Assembly: GCA_012719175.1 (NCBI GenBank)
Contig: JAAYAX010000004.1
Span: forward strand, 434,001 to 498,000
Reading direction: 5' to 3'
DNA length: 64,000 nucleotides
Source: Methanomassiliicoccus sp.
Lineage (GTDB): Archaea > Thermoplasmatota > Thermoplasmata > Methanomassiliicoccales > Methanomassiliicoccaceae
Positions 43,313 to 52,893 of the stretch are shown one piece after another (position 1 is the first letter of the stretch; every line of letters starts with the position of its first letter). The notes under the pieces were generated by a model that saw only the letters and a list, made by a program, of their open reading frames with translations, was not told where the DNA came from and did no database searches. The position numbers were made by a program, and so were the translations under genes.

Positions 43313-44514
43313 GAAAGCGCGCTGAATCTGCCCTGGAGAAGCAGGCCAAGCTAGGTGAGGACTTCGACCTAAGCAAGTTCGAGGAGGGAGCCCGGGACAT
43401 ACCCTTATCATCGAGCCTGGACGAGCTTTCCGATGACGTGCAGGAGACGATGATACGCTGTGGCGTGGTCCCATCGGAGGCTGGAAGGGTAGGTAGCATG
43501 GTGGTCCTGGACAACTCGGTGGTGGCCTCTACCCAGACCGGGAAGGGCTTCGAGATGATGGACACCAGAGATGCCCTAAAGAAGTACAACTGGCTCAAGG
43601 ACTATTCATGGAAGGCGGTGGATGTAGATGCTGACAAGTACACGGCCACCGCATATCTCAGCGACTCTCCAGGATACTTCATACGCGCCATGGCCGGCCA
43701 CAAGATGAAGATGCCCATTCAGACCTGCCTCATGGTCGGCCACGATCGGACGGCTCAGACGATACACAACATCATCATCGTCGAAGAGGGAGCTTCCCTG
43801 GAGATCGTGACCGGCTGCACCACCAAATCCGGTGTGGAGAGGGCCATCCACTTGGGGATCTCGGAGATCTACGTGAAGAAGGGCGGCAGCCTCACTTTCA
43901 CCATGATCCACAACTGGGCGGAGCAGGTAGGGGTCCGCCCCCGGACGGGCATCATCGTGGAGGAGGACGGATCTTTCGTAAACAACTATGTCACCCTCAA
44001 GAAGGTCCGCAGCGTGCAGACGTACCCCACCGCCCGGCTGGTAGGCAGGGGAGCGGTGGGGCACTTCAACACCGTGGCGGTAGCCCCTCCTGGCTCAGTA
44101 CTGGACCTAGGCTCGAGGGTGGTGCTGAGCGCTCCTGATACCAAGGCGGAGATCATCTCCCGGTCCATAACAACGGGCGGCGAAGTTATCAACCGCGGCC
44201 GTCTCGTAGGCGAGGCCCCTAACATCAAGGCGCACCTGGAGTGCCGGGGCCTGATCCTCGGCAACAAGGGAGTAAATGTAGCCATCCCCGAGCTGGAGGC
44301 CCGGGTCCCGGACGTGGAGATGACCCATGAGGCTTCCCTGGGAAAGATCGCCAGGGACCAGGTGGAGTACATCATGTCCCGCGGCCTGAGCGAGGACGAG
44401 GCGGTGGGCATGATCGTCAGAGGCTTCCTGGAAGTAGGCATCAGGAACATACCAGAGGGGCTGAAGGCGGAGATAGACGATACCATCGCTCAGAGCGACC
44501 TCGCCCCCGGATGA
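43288..44514 (+). CDS. sufB: Fe-S cluster assembly scaffold SufB/SufD
   Basis: From ATG 43288 the product is 408 residues. A long beta-helix core follows a helical N-terminus, with HNIIIVEEGASLEIVTGCTT, HLGISEIYVKKGGSLTFTMI and, near the end, HEASLGKIARDQVEYIMSRG followed by GLSEDEAVGMIVRGF. Archaeal SufB is shorter than bacterial SufB and merges the SufB and SufD roles. It is translated with sufC. Many Fe-S enzymes in this organism would depend on it. Confidence 0.92.
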   Translation: MSASENELRKRAESALEKQAKLGEDFDLSKFEEGARDIPLSSSLDELSDDVQETMIRCGVVPSEAGRVGSMVVLDNSVVASTQTGKGFEMMDTRDALKKYNWLKDYSWKAVDVDADKYTATAYLSDSPGYFIRAMAGHKMKMPIQTCLMVGHDRTAQTIHNIIIVEEGASLEIVTGCTTKSGVERAIHLGISEIYVKKGGSLTFTMIHNWAEQVGVRPRTGIIVEEDGSFVNNYVTLKKVRSVQTYPTARLVGRGAVGHFNTVAVAPPGSVLDLGSRVVLSAPDTKAEIISRSITTGGEVINRGRLVGEAPNIKAHLECRGLILGNKGVNVAIPELEARVPDVEMTHEASLGKIARDQVEYIMSRGLSEDEAVGMIVRGFLEVGIRNIPEGLKAEIDDTIAQSDLAPG

Positions 44515-44529
44515 GCATGAACCCTGAGT

Positions 44530-44580
44530 AAAAAGGGGCCTTAGGACCTCAAATCCTTTTTCTTTTTAATAATTTTTCCA
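44530..44580 (+). terminator. U-rich terminator region after sufB
   Basis: AAAAAGG (44530-44536) can pair with CCTTTTT (44555-44561), which is followed by CTTTTT and ATTTTT runs. It lies 16 nt after the sufB stop. Confidence 0.5.
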
Positions 44581-44583
44581 CTT

Positions 44584-44629
44584 TGTGATACTACTTTCTC
44601 ATTTGTGGATACCATTCGAACATATCACT
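44584..44629 (+). promoter_or_regulatory. GTGATA/TATCACT boxes upstream of paralogue B
   Basis: TGTGATA (44584-44590) and TATCACT (44623-44629) form an inverted pair in the gap before the second winged-helix gene. They match the boxes before the first paralogue at 16261-16296, though they lie farther (about 180 nt) from the start codon. Confidence 0.35.
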
Positions 44630-44811
44630 GCGTCTATGTAACATTCTCTCAACAACATTTCTATATTTTGAGTACGCTTAAGGGACGGAAAGGGGGTACG
44701 ACACCGCCTTATCTGGCCGTGTTACATTAGAACATTGGGTTCAACGGACCCGTAAAAAGTTTAATAAAGGACATTATCTTCCTGAAATTGTAGAACGGAG
44801 GCACCTTAAAT

Positions 44812-45258
44812 ATGAGGATCTCAACTGATCAAGAAGAGCTTTGCATCCTAGAAGCCATAAGGACCGCAAACGCTCACCGTGAGGAGCTCGCAGAGGCACT
44901 GGTAGACAATTCTGTGCTGATAATCATGGCCGCTACCGCTAGGCGCGACCTTACCGTGCGCGAGGTCTCCAACGTCACCGATATTCCTTTGGCAACGTGT
45001 TACAAGCTGGTAGAGAAGATGGCCTCCTTGGGTTTGTTGGCCGAGACCGGAAAGGTCCGCACCTCCACCCGCGGCAAGGCTTCCATGTACAGCTCCTCCA
45101 TGAAGACGTTCTCTGTCGATGTCTCCAACGGGTACATCGAGATAAACATCGTATGGAAGAACGGGCAGACCATGAACGTGGTGAGGGAAGTCTGCTCCCC
45201 CGTCATCACCGGGGATATGGTCGGCAACGTAGACGCGCTCGGCCTGGCCACTAAGTAA
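44812..45258 (+). CDS. Winged-helix transcriptional regulator (paralogue B)
   Basis: The 148-residue protein has a longer N-terminus than paralogue A at 16324. A winged helix follows (LIIMAATARRDLTVREVSNV, then IPLATCYKLVEKMASLGLLA) and a beta-rich tail (DVSNGYIEINIVWKNGQTMN). GGAGG precedes the ATG by 10 nt. The family appears to be a methanogen-type ArsR-like group with a C-terminal ligand-sensing tail. The target may be its own promoter or the suf operon upstream; neither is shown. Confidence 0.78.
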   Translation: MRISTDQEELCILEAIRTANAHREELAEALVDNSVLIIMAATARRDLTVREVSNVTDIPLATCYKLVEKMASLGLLAETGKVRTSTRGKASMYSSSMKTFSVDVSNGYIEINIVWKNGQTMNVVREVCSPVITGDMVGNVDALGLATK

Positions 45259-45369
45259 TATCTCTCTTCTGAGCAAAGTAATGATTTGAATGGAATAAAC
45301 CAAGACAGGGGCTGGCAGAATGCCAGACCTCCTTCAACATTTTTTTACGATGGGTCCACTCTAATGCGC

Positions 45370-45792
45370 TTATCTTTGGCCGCTCATCTCGATGACCTCG
45401 TACTCGTTCCCATCGCTGTCGGTGAATCTCGCGATAAGTCGACCGTATTGATCGCGCATTGGCTTCAGCGTGAAGTCCACGCCCTCGTCCACCATGTCCT
45501 TGTGGAAGTCATATATCGAATCAGTGGCGAACACCACACCAGTACGGATGCCGGGCTGCTCCTGGTCCTCTTCCTTGGACCGGTAGAGGACGATGGTGGC
45601 ACCATCCTCCAGTAACAGCTCAGCGTGGTCTCCAGAGATATCCTTTTTCTTGAGGGTAAAGTGAAGCACCCCGGTGTAGTCCTCTACGGCCGCGTCCAGG
45701 TCGGTCACCGGTACCCATACCTGTTGCACCCTCCTCAGTCTACCACGTTCGCTCTCCGGGGCCTCTCCTCCCATGGGGTCGCCGATAGGCAT
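45370..45792 (-). CDS. VOC-family (glyoxalase/dioxygenase superfamily) protein
   Basis: The 140-residue protein has the two beta-alpha-beta-beta-beta halves of the VOC fold: VQQVWVPVTDLDAAVEDYTG at about residues 22-41, and GVVFATDSIYDFHKDMVDEG at about residues 86-105, ending with FTDSDGNEYEVIE. The usual metal-ligand His of the first strand is absent (VWVP), and only the C-terminal Glu is clear. Its activity is uncertain. It is convergent with paralogue B. Confidence 0.78.
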   Translation of the reverse strand: MPIGDPMGGEAPESERGRLRRVQQVWVPVTDLDAAVEDYTGVLHFTLKKKDISGDHAELLLEDGATIVLYRSKEEDQEQPGIRTGVVFATDSIYDFHKDMVDEGVDFTLKPMRDQYGRLIARFTDSDGNEYEVIEMSGQR

Positions 45793-46268
45793 GAATGCTT
45801 ATGTTTCTGAATGGTCATATTTTTTTCATAACATCACTGCAAACATTCTGATGATGGACTTTAACATCATAGCGATAGAGAATGATGGAACCCATACGAA
45901 ATCCGCCTTCAGTTTCCTCTCCAGAGTGAAGGTGTTGATATTAAACGTGTGAGCATACTGACCTGAGGTTGAGGCGATTGAGGAGAATGGCGGTCTAAAT
46001 GAACTCCTGGCAATGTTATATTTCCATCTTGGTCTCCTCAATGTCTAGGAATGTACCATGAAAGAGGTCAATCTGGGATTCTGGGAAGTTTCTGCCTACA
46101 GCCAGTATGGCTTGCGGAAGGACATTGAGGTATGATGCACTGTGGCTCTGTACCGTTTATCGAGCGAAGCACTCACATCCGAAATAAGCTCATATCTGGC
46201 AGATGCCATTCGCTGACCCAACCATTTATAGGGGAAATTCCTTCTCTGGATGAGCTCAAGGTTTTCAG
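45793..46268. other. Intergenic region before the polysaccharide locus
   Basis: About 475 nt without a credible gene. A TATA-like ATTTATA (46224-46230), about 38 nt before the ATG of the exporter permease, is the probable promoter of the Wzm-Wzt operon. Confidence 0.5.
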
Positions 46269-47105
46269 ATGGCTGGCGAGAAGGTCCGATACATCCGCCC
46301 CAAGGCATCCAGGCTGGAGCTGGGCCTCAAGGAGGTGCTCGGCTACGCAGAGCTGCTGTACTTCCTCACTTGGAAACAGATAAAGACCAAGTACAAGCAG
46401 ACGGCCATTGGCGTGGGATGGGCCGTTCTTCAGCCGCTAATAACCACCATCATCTTCGCGCTCATACTATACAACCCTGATGTGGCCGGGCTCAGGACCC
46501 CGAGTGGTATTGAACCGATTCCCTTCCTTTTTGCTGGGCTGATGCTGTGGACCTTCTTCTCCACCACCCTGAACGGGGCTTCTATGAGCCTGGTGAGCAA
46601 CTCTGCCATGATAACTAAGATCTACTTCCCACGGATGTTGCTGCCGCTGAGCCTGGTGATCGCTGGGCTACTAGACTATGGTGTCGCGTGGGTGCTGTTC
46701 ATCATCATCGTGGCGCTTACCAATGCCTCTGTATCAGTGTGGATGTTCCTGGCCATCATCCCCCTGGTGCTCACCTTCCTGCTATCATCTGGCGTGTCCC
46801 TGTTCATGTCGGCGATGTCGGCGAAGTACCGGGACGTGCAGTACATCGTCCCCTTCTTCATCCAGATCCTCCTGTTCGCCTCGCCGGTCCTCTACTCCAC
46901 CAACTTGATACAGAACGAGAGCCTGAAGTGGATCCTGTACTTCAACCCCCTGGCAGGCATCATGTCAGCACAGCGTGCGTTCATCTTCGGCACAGATCTG
47001 GACCTGGTGATGCTGGGGGCGGCTACCGTCTTGACCCTGATCGTGTTCTTCGCCAGTCTCCTGTACTTTAAGGCGTATGAGAGGCGCCTGGCGGATGTGA
47101 TCTGA
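46269..47105 (+). CDS. Polysaccharide ABC exporter permease (Wzm-type)
   Basis: The 278-residue protein has an N-terminal cytosolic stretch followed by six helices. It carries family segments ELLYFLTWKQIKTKYKQTAI, VGWAVLQPLITTIIFALIL and YRDVQYIVPFFIQILLFASP. This is the Wzm/TagG family, which exports completed lipid-linked polysaccharides. Its TGA overlaps the ATG of the wzt-like gene. The two genes open a locus for sugar synthesis. Confidence 0.93.
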   Translation: MAGEKVRYIRPKASRLELGLKEVLGYAELLYFLTWKQIKTKYKQTAIGVGWAVLQPLITTIIFALILYNPDVAGLRTPSGIEPIPFLFAGLMLWTFFSTTLNGASMSLVSNSAMITKIYFPRMLLPLSLVIAGLLDYGVAWVLFIIIVALTNASVSVWMFLAIIPLVLTFLLSSGVSLFMSAMSAKYRDVQYIVPFFIQILLFASPVLYSTNLIQNESLKWILYFNPLAGIMSAQRAFIFGTDLDLVMLGAATVLTLIVFFASLLYFKAYERRLADVI

Positions 47106-48349
47106 TGGAACCTGCGATCGAAATCAGGCATCTGTCCAAAGAGTATGTCATCGCGTCCAGCAAGGGATATTACCAGGCAGGTGGACGGCTGGGAGAGAAG
47201 CTTGCATCCGTAGTCCGCCATCCGCTCAGGACCGCCCAGCATATACGGCAACCCAAGGAGACGTTCTACGCCCTTCACGACATCAACTACACCATGCAGA
47301 AAGGGGAGAGCGTGGGCATCATAGGCCGCAATGGGGCGGGTAAGAGCACTCTCCTGAAGATACTCTCTCAGATCACTTGTCCGACCGAGGGCGAGGTCGT
47401 TCTACGAGGCACTGTGGGAAGCCTCCTGGAGGTGGGCACGGGCTTCCACCCCGATCTTACTGGTAGGGAGAACATCTACCTTAACGGCGCCATCCTCGGA
47501 ATGCACAAGAAGCAGATCGAGGCCCGCTTCGACGACATCGTGAGGTTCGCGGAGGTGGAAAAGTTTCTGGACACACCCATCAAGCGCTTCTCCTCGGGCA
47601 TGTACCTGCGCCTGGCCTTTGCAGTGGCTGCGCACCTGGAGCCGGACGTGCTCATAGCCGATGAGGTCCTGGCCGTGGGCGACCAGCAGTTCCAGGCCAA
47701 GTGCCTGGGGAAGATGAGGGAGGTGTCCCAGGAGGGCCGCACCGTTATCTTCGTATCGCATAACATGCACGCCGTGAAGACCCTATGTCAGAACGCCATC
47801 CTGCTGCAGGGTGGGAAGATGTTAACGAGCGGACCGTCGGAGGAGGTCATCGGCGAGTACGCCAGTTCCCTGGAGGGGCATAATGGCAACTTCCCTGTAA
47901 CGGCCAAGGACATCACAGTATGGGATATGGACGTACGTCAGGGGGGCGCTGGTAAGATGCTTATCGACGGAGCGCGACCGTTCGACATCCACGTACGATT
48001 CCAGCTCCATGAACGGATGCAGCACCTGCGCATGGGGATCTTCGTAAACAACTCCCTGGGCGACGAGCTCATCCGTACCCTCTTCTCCGATTGGGACGCC
48101 TCCCTGGAGGACTTGGGGCCGGGCACCTACCAGGCCACGATGACGTTCCCCGGGAAGCTGCTGGTGCCGGGCAACTACACCCTGGTCCTCAGCGCGCACC
48201 GCCAGGGAGGGTTTGACATGCTTGCTGGCCACCGGGTGGAGGCCGGGATCAATGTGTCCGCTCCTCACGACTTCAACTCCGGAGGGGCAGGGGACCCCCT
48301 GCAGGCGCAGGTCATCCTGGACCGACGCTGGGACGTGCGCAGGGAGTAA
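47105..48349 (+). CDS. Polysaccharide ABC exporter ATPase with C-terminal sugar-recognition domain (Wzt-type)
   Basis: The 414-residue protein has Walker A GRNGAGKSTLLKIL at about residue 76, signature FSSGMYLRLAFAVA and Walker B VLIADEVLAVGD. After residue 245 a beta-sandwich domain of about 160 residues follows. That extension is the hallmark of Wzt proteins that check a modified non-reducing end of the O-antigen before export. It suggests the exported glycan carries a defined terminal sugar or cap. Confidence 0.93.
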   Translation: MEPAIEIRHLSKEYVIASSKGYYQAGGRLGEKLASVVRHPLRTAQHIRQPKETFYALHDINYTMQKGESVGIIGRNGAGKSTLLKILSQITCPTEGEVVLRGTVGSLLEVGTGFHPDLTGRENIYLNGAILGMHKKQIEARFDDIVRFAEVEKFLDTPIKRFSSGMYLRLAFAVAAHLEPDVLIADEVLAVGDQQFQAKCLGKMREVSQEGRTVIFVSHNMHAVKTLCQNAILLQGGKMLTSGPSEEVIGEYASSLEGHNGNFPVTAKDITVWDMDVRQGGAGKMLIDGARPFDIHVRFQLHERMQHLRMGIFVNNSLGDELIRTLFSDWDASLEDLGPGTYQATMTFPGKLLVPGNYTLVLSAHRQGGFDMLAGHRVEAGINVSAPHDFNSGGAGDPLQAQVILDRRWDVRRE

Positions 48350-48370
48350 GCCTTAGAGTGCACCGGAAGC

Positions 48371-49471
48371 ATGCTGGACAGAGAACGATTATATGGGTCC
48401 AGCATATTGATAGTGGGTAATATATTGACCAAGTCCGCGCTCATCACCGGTATAACCGGCCAGGACGGATCCTACCTCGCAGAGTACCTCCTCTCGAAGG
48501 GCTACGAGGTGCACGGCATCATCAGGCGGGCGAGCACCTTCAACACCGCCCGCATTGATCATATCTTCCGAGATCCCCATGAGAAGGGAGCGAGGTTGTT
48601 CCTTCACTATGGAGACCTCACGGAATCTGAGACCCTATCTAACATCATCTACAACGTCAAGCCCAATGAAATATACAACTTAGGCGCCCAGAGCCATGTC
48701 AGAGTCTCCTTCGATATCCCAGAGTATACAACAAATGTGGTGGGCATAGGCGTGACCCGGTTGTTAGAGGCCGTGCGGGGCTCCTGCAATAATATTCGCA
48801 TATACCAGGCTTCGAGCTCGGAGATGTTCGGGTCGGCTGACCCGCCTCAGAGCGAGAGCACGCCGTTCCAGCCTCGAAGCCCATATGCCTGTGCTAAGGC
48901 CTATGCGTACTGGCTCTCTAGAAACTACCGTGAGGGTTATGGGATCTTCGTCTGCAATGGCCTCTTGTTCAACCATGAGTCTCCCCGCCGGGGTGAGACC
49001 TTCGTCACACGAAAGGTCACCCGAGGTATCGCGGCCATCCTAGCCAAAAAACAGGATTACTTGTACATGGGCAACATGGAAGCACGACGCGATTGGGGAT
49101 ACTCACCGGAATATGTGGAGGTCATGTGGAAGATGCTCCAGTTGGACCATCCAAGCGATTATGTGGTGGGAACGGGGCAATCACACTCAGTGGAAGATTT
49201 CGTGAACACGGCCTTCGAGTACGCAGGCCTCGATCCAAAGAAGCATGTTAGAACTGATCCTCGCTACTTCAGGCCAACTGAGGTTGAGGACCTTATCGCC
49301 GACACAAGCCGTGCCCAGAAGGTACTGGACTGGAAGTATAGGATCGGTTTCGATGATCTGGTGAAGATCATGGTGGACGCGGACATGCGCTCCGCCGGCC
49401 TCACCCCTGTGGGAGAGGGGGACAGGATATTGGAGAGGAAATACCCTGATAGATGGTGGATAGGCGATTGA
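48371..49471 (+). CDS. gmd: GDP-mannose 4,6-dehydratase
   Basis: The product is 366 residues from ATG 48371. The NAD motif, [19 protein letters not shown], begins only at residue 22, so a start at GTG 48413 or TTG 48425 would fit the usual family N-terminus better. Catalytic residues are in [11 protein letters not shown] and [12 protein letters not shown]. It converts GDP-mannose to GDP-4-keto-6-deoxymannose, the precursor of fucose, colitose, rhamnose and perosamine. The next two genes continue the pathway. Confidence 0.93.
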   Translation: MLDRERLYGSSILIVGNILTKSALITGITGQDGSYLAEYLLSKGYEVHGIIRRASTFNTARIDHIFRDPHEKGARLFLHYGDLTESETLSNIIYNVKPNEIYNLGAQSHVRVSFDIPEYTTNVVGIGVTRLLEAVRGSCNNIRIYQASSSEMFGSADPPQSESTPFQPRSPYACAKAYAYWLSRNYREGYGIFVCNGLLFNHESPRRGETFVTRKVTRGIAAILAKKQDYLYMGNMEARRDWGYSPEYVEVMWKMLQLDHPSDYVVGTGQSHSVEDFVNTAFEYAGLDPKKHVRTDPRYFRPTEVEDLIADTSRAQKVLDWKYRIGFDDLVKIMVDADMRSAGLTPVGEGDRILERKYPDRWWIGD

Positions 49472-49474
49472 GCG

Positions 49475-50689
49475 ATGGTAAAAAAAAGCAGGTTGAAGGT
49501 TCGCGTCGGTGACTTGGTCATCGGTCCCGAGGAAAGGGAGGCCATAATGGGCGTTCTAGATTCGGGTAAGATCTCCGAGGGGAAATGCACGCGGTCGTTC
49601 GAGCTAGAATGGGCTAACTACATCGGGACAAGGGAGGCGGTGGCGACGAACTCCGGCACTTCGGCCCTCATCGCTGGGTTGACGGCATTACATTATGTTC
49701 CCGAGGGCATCGCCCCTTGCTCGAAGATCATAACCACGCCCCTTACATACGCCGCGACGTCCAACGCCGTGGTCCTGACAGGACACGAGCCTGTCTTCGT
49801 GGACGTTGACGCCGATACCTTCGGCATTACGACCGAGGCTATCAAGGAGAAGCTAGAGAGCAGCGACGACCCGACCGAGTTCTCCACGCTGCTCCCTGTC
49901 CACCTCATGGGCTACCCCTGTGACCTGAACGGTATGGTGAGGATCGCGCGGGAGAACGACCTAGTGCTCTTCGAAGATTCCGCGCAGGCACACGGAAGTG
50001 TGTACGATGACCGTCGCACCGGCTCCATCGGCCGCTTGGCAGCCTTCTCTTTCTACATAGCCCACAACATCCAGGTGGGAGAGCTGGGTGCGGTGACCTC
50101 TAGCGACGAAGCACTGATCAAGAGGATAAGGCAGGTCAAGGCCAACGGCCGGATGTGCGACTGTCCAAAGTGTGTGCGCGATGAGAAGGGTTGTGTGAAG
50201 AGAACCTCTCTGGATGACCCTGACGCCCGGTTCACCCATGAAATCATAGGTTATAACTTCAAGACCATGGAGTTCCAGACCGCCCTGGCCAACGTGCAGC
50301 TAAGACAGATCGATAACATAATCAGGAAGCGGCAGGAGAACGTCAGGTACCTAAATGATGGTCTCTCTGCACTGTCCGGGAACATTAAACTGCCTTTCTT
50401 TAGCAATAAGGTAAGCTATCTGGGATATCCTGTGGTCATCGAGGATAGCCGGTTCGTCAGGAACCGTGTCCTCAAGCAGCTGGAGGATCGGGGGGTGGAG
50501 ACCAGGCCCCTGTTCGGCTGCATACCTATGCAACAACCGTCCTACTCTTCGTTCAAGCATCGCTATGAGGGGCGTCTTCCTAACGCCGAGCATTTGGGAG
50601 CCCATGCGTTCTACATCGGCTGCCATCAGTACCTGACCGAGGACGACCTCGAAATGATCATCCGGACCTTCAGGGAGGTCTTCGCGTGA
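49475..50689 (+). CDS. DegT-fold 3-dehydrase (ColD/E1-type) with Cys insertion
   Basis: The 404-residue protein has the sugar-aminotransferase fold (TTPLTYAATSNAVVLTGHEP, FEDSAQAHGS). In the Schiff-base position FSFYxxKN reads FSFYIAHNIQVGE, with His197 in place of Lys. That is the mark of ColD and of the CDP-ascarylose enzyme E1, which remove the C3 hydroxyl of a 4-keto-6-deoxy sugar instead of transaminating. A Cys-rich insert, RMCDCPKCVRDEKGC (Cys 228, 230, 233 and 240), recalls the 2Fe-2S segment of E1, but the first E1 Cys (NCDALGS) is Ala here (DSAQAHGS). With gmd before and a GDP-fucose-synthase-like gene after it, GDP-4-keto-6-deoxymannose is the likely substrate. Confidence 0.85.
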   Translation: MVKKSRLKVRVGDLVIGPEEREAIMGVLDSGKISEGKCTRSFELEWANYIGTREAVATNSGTSALIAGLTALHYVPEGIAPCSKIITTPLTYAATSNAVVLTGHEPVFVDVDADTFGITTEAIKEKLESSDDPTEFSTLLPVHLMGYPCDLNGMVRIARENDLVLFEDSAQAHGSVYDDRRTGSIGRLAAFSFYIAHNIQVGELGAVTSSDEALIKRIRQVKANGRMCDCPKCVRDEKGCVKRTSLDDPDARFTHEIIGYNFKTMEFQTALANVQLRQIDNIIRKRQENVRYLNDGLSALSGNIKLPFFSNKVSYLGYPVVIEDSRFVRNRVLKQLEDRGVETRPLFGCIPMQQPSYSSFKHRYEGRLPNAEHLGAHAFYIGCHQYLTEDDLEMIIRTFREVFA

Positions 50690-51627
50690 GCGACTATTGG
50701 CGGAAAAAGAAGGTACTGGTCACAGGAGGTTACGGTTTCCTCGGCTCCCATGTGGTCGCTGCGATCCTGGCACGGGGTGTGGAACTAAAAGATGTTAGGA
50801 CATATGGCTCCAGCGAGCTGGACCTTAGAGACATGGGAAATTGTCGCACCGCGGTAAAGGGCATAGACATCGTCCTACATGTAGCTGGAAGAGGAGGGGG
50901 CATCGGATACAATCAACGGAATCCCGGATCCCTGTTCTTCGACAACATCACTATGAACACGCACCTCATGGAGGTGGCCCGACAAGAGGGCGTAGAGAAG
51001 TTCGTAGGAATAGGGACAGTATGCTCGTACCCCAAGTACACTCCTGTGCCGTTCAGGGAGAGCGATCTTTGGGAGGGATACCCGGAGGAGACGAACGCAT
51101 CCTACGGGCTCTCTAAAAAGATGATGATCGTACAGTCGGAAGCCTATCGTAGGCAGTATGGGTTCAATAGCATCAACCCCCTGCTTGTTAACCTTTACGG
51201 GCCGCGGGACAAGTTCGACCTTAAGGATTCACATGTTATCCCTGCCCTGATACGAAAATTCGTGGATGCTCGTAGGCGCGGGGAGAGGGAGATCATCGCC
51301 TGGGGCAGTGGGAAGGCTTCCCGTGAGTTCCTTCACGTCCGAGATGCGGCAGAGGGTATTCTTTTAGCGGCAGAGAAGTACGACCGGTCCGAGCCCGTCA
51401 ACATCGGGAGCGGTTGCGAGGTCACCATCAAGGAGCTCACCGAGCTCATCGCCGAGCTATCAGGATTCCAGGGAGAGATCCTGTGGGATACATCGAAACC
51501 TGATGGTCAGCCCCGTAGGTGCCTTGATACTTCCCGAGCCCTCCAGGAGTTTGGCTACAGAGCGAAAATACCTCTGAAAGAGGGGGTGCAGGAGACGATT
51601 GAGTGGTACATGGCCAATAATAAATGA
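50686..51627 (+). CDS. GDP-fucose/colitose synthase-like epimerase-reductase
   Basis: The 313-residue short-chain dehydrogenase has VLVTGGYGFLGSHVV at residues 10-24, GTVCSYPKYTPVPF and NASYGLSKKMM with the catalytic Ser, Tyr and Lys, and the WcaG-type VNLYGPRDKFDLKDSHVIPA. Family members epimerise C3/C5 or C5 and then reduce C4. After a 3-dehydrase the expected product would be GDP-L-colitose or a relative, rather than fucose. The start overlaps the previous stop (GTGA). Confidence 0.9.
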   Translation: MSDYWRKKKVLVTGGYGFLGSHVVAAILARGVELKDVRTYGSSELDLRDMGNCRTAVKGIDIVLHVAGRGGGIGYNQRNPGSLFFDNITMNTHLMEVARQEGVEKFVGIGTVCSYPKYTPVPFRESDLWEGYPEETNASYGLSKKMMIVQSEAYRRQYGFNSINPLLVNLYGPRDKFDLKDSHVIPALIRKFVDARRRGEREIIAWGSGKASREFLHVRDAAEGILLAAEKYDRSEPVNIGSGCEVTIKELTELIAELSGFQGEILWDTSKPDGQPRRCLDTSRALQEFGYRAKIPLKEGVQETIEWYMANNK

Positions 51628-51714
51628 TGTTCTAACACTGGTCTTTCATTACGCGGAATTCGAGGATCGTACCGTATTGGATGCTCGTTCGTATCGCGGC
51701 CTTTTCACCTCTAG

Positions 51715-52530
51715 CTAAGGGTCAGTCTTCGCAGTGGGATCGATACTATGGAGATTGCGTTTTCTTCTCCTGCCCCTGTGAAGCAGATAGTAAAAAGGAC
51801 TGTAGACGAGCCCGGCCCGCTCAATGAAACCCTCATAGATCACTTTGAGGGGGGGCTCCCCCTTCATGATGCGGTTCAACCTCCACCCATCTGATTTGAA
51901 GATATTTGGGATGAGCTGCTTGTGCCTGAGGTATAGAGGAAAGACCGTTAGGGAATAGTGGACCTTGTTGCGTATCCATTTGCTGGGATAGTCCCTGGAG
52001 ATATCCATGCCGATTGTCTCAGTCCTGTACAGGCCTGCGGCGAACGCGTCCACGCCCCTCCCCCGCTTCATACTCCGCAATGTGATGTCCAGATCGTCAC
52101 CGCCTGTGATGTTAATATCATAGCCTTTTAGAACGTCTAGGAAGAAACGGCGGCGGAAAATCCATGTATAGTGCTCTGTGGGCCTTTCCCCCCAGCCACC
52201 ATATAGAAAATCATTCTCTGATGCTAGCACCGAGAACTTATCCATGTCGAACTGATGGATGATCACATCATCATCGCAGATAGCTATCCACTCGCTGCTG
52301 CTAACAAAAGCCCCATAGTTCCTGGCCTCCAATCGGTCCATGTCCGCCTGGACCAGCTTTACATTGTATTCTGTGCAAAGTTCCTCTATCTCTCTCTTCT
52401 CCTTGATCGAGGAATCGACCACTATGACCTCGTTGAACCCTTGGTCTGTAGAGTGAATGAGGGTCTTGGAGAGGTACCCATACTTGTCCATTGTGGGGAT
52501 GACCAATGATAAGGTGGTTTTTTTGCTCAT
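51715..52530 (-). CDS. Family 2-type glycosyltransferase
   Basis: The 271-residue GT-A enzyme has LVIPTMDKYGYLSKTL near the start, VIVVDSSIKEKREIE, and the DxD-type segment EWIAICDDDVIIHQFDMD near residue 105, then GGDDLDITLRSMKRG as the acceptor/base region. The C-terminal 60 residues are basic with a short hydrophobic stretch. It is in the opposite direction to gmd and its followers and belongs to the same locus. Confidence 0.87.
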   Translation of the reverse strand: MSKKTTLSLVIPTMDKYGYLSKTLIHSTDQGFNEVIVVDSSIKEKREIEELCTEYNVKLVQADMDRLEARNYGAFVSSSEWIAICDDDVIIHQFDMDKFSVLASENDFLYGGWGERPTEHYTWIFRRRFFLDVLKGYDINITGGDDLDITLRSMKRGRGVDAFAAGLYRTETIGMDISRDYPSKWIRNKVHYSLTVFPLYLRHKQLIPNIFKSDGWRLNRIMKGEPPLKVIYEGFIERAGLVYSPFYYLLHRGRRRKRNLHSIDPTAKTDP

Positions 52531-52893
52531 GGCGATGACCCCTTGGATGAGCTAGCAATTGCTCCATCGGCTTTCATACTTGTGCTCTGGATGTCATGCT
52601 GATATCCCTAAGTCTCTGCCCGATGTTGCGCAATGGGTAATTCATCCTTATGCGCCGGTCTGCACGTAGGAGGAGGAGACGCTGGCACGCCGACGACGGA
52701 AAGCTGATGACGAACCCTAGATCAGTTAGGATCATCTGCTTTTACAACTGCACGCGGTCCCGTGTATCATCGTCCTATGAGGATATGGGTGAAATAAGAA
52801 GGTGACCATAACGGCCGGTCACAATCCGGCCTAGTGTTTCAGCTCCAAACAATACATATAATAGTGTCCCTTCCTGCCTGCTATCAAATAACT
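52531..52893. other. Gap between divergent glycosyltransferase genes
   Basis: About 360 nt. I see no gene and no clear repeat. It must hold the promoters for both flanking genes. Confidence 0.4.

Noticed and set aside
49143-49157. GTTGGACCATCCAA inside gmd
   Set aside because: The spacer is 3 nt instead of 7 and the site is within a coding region.
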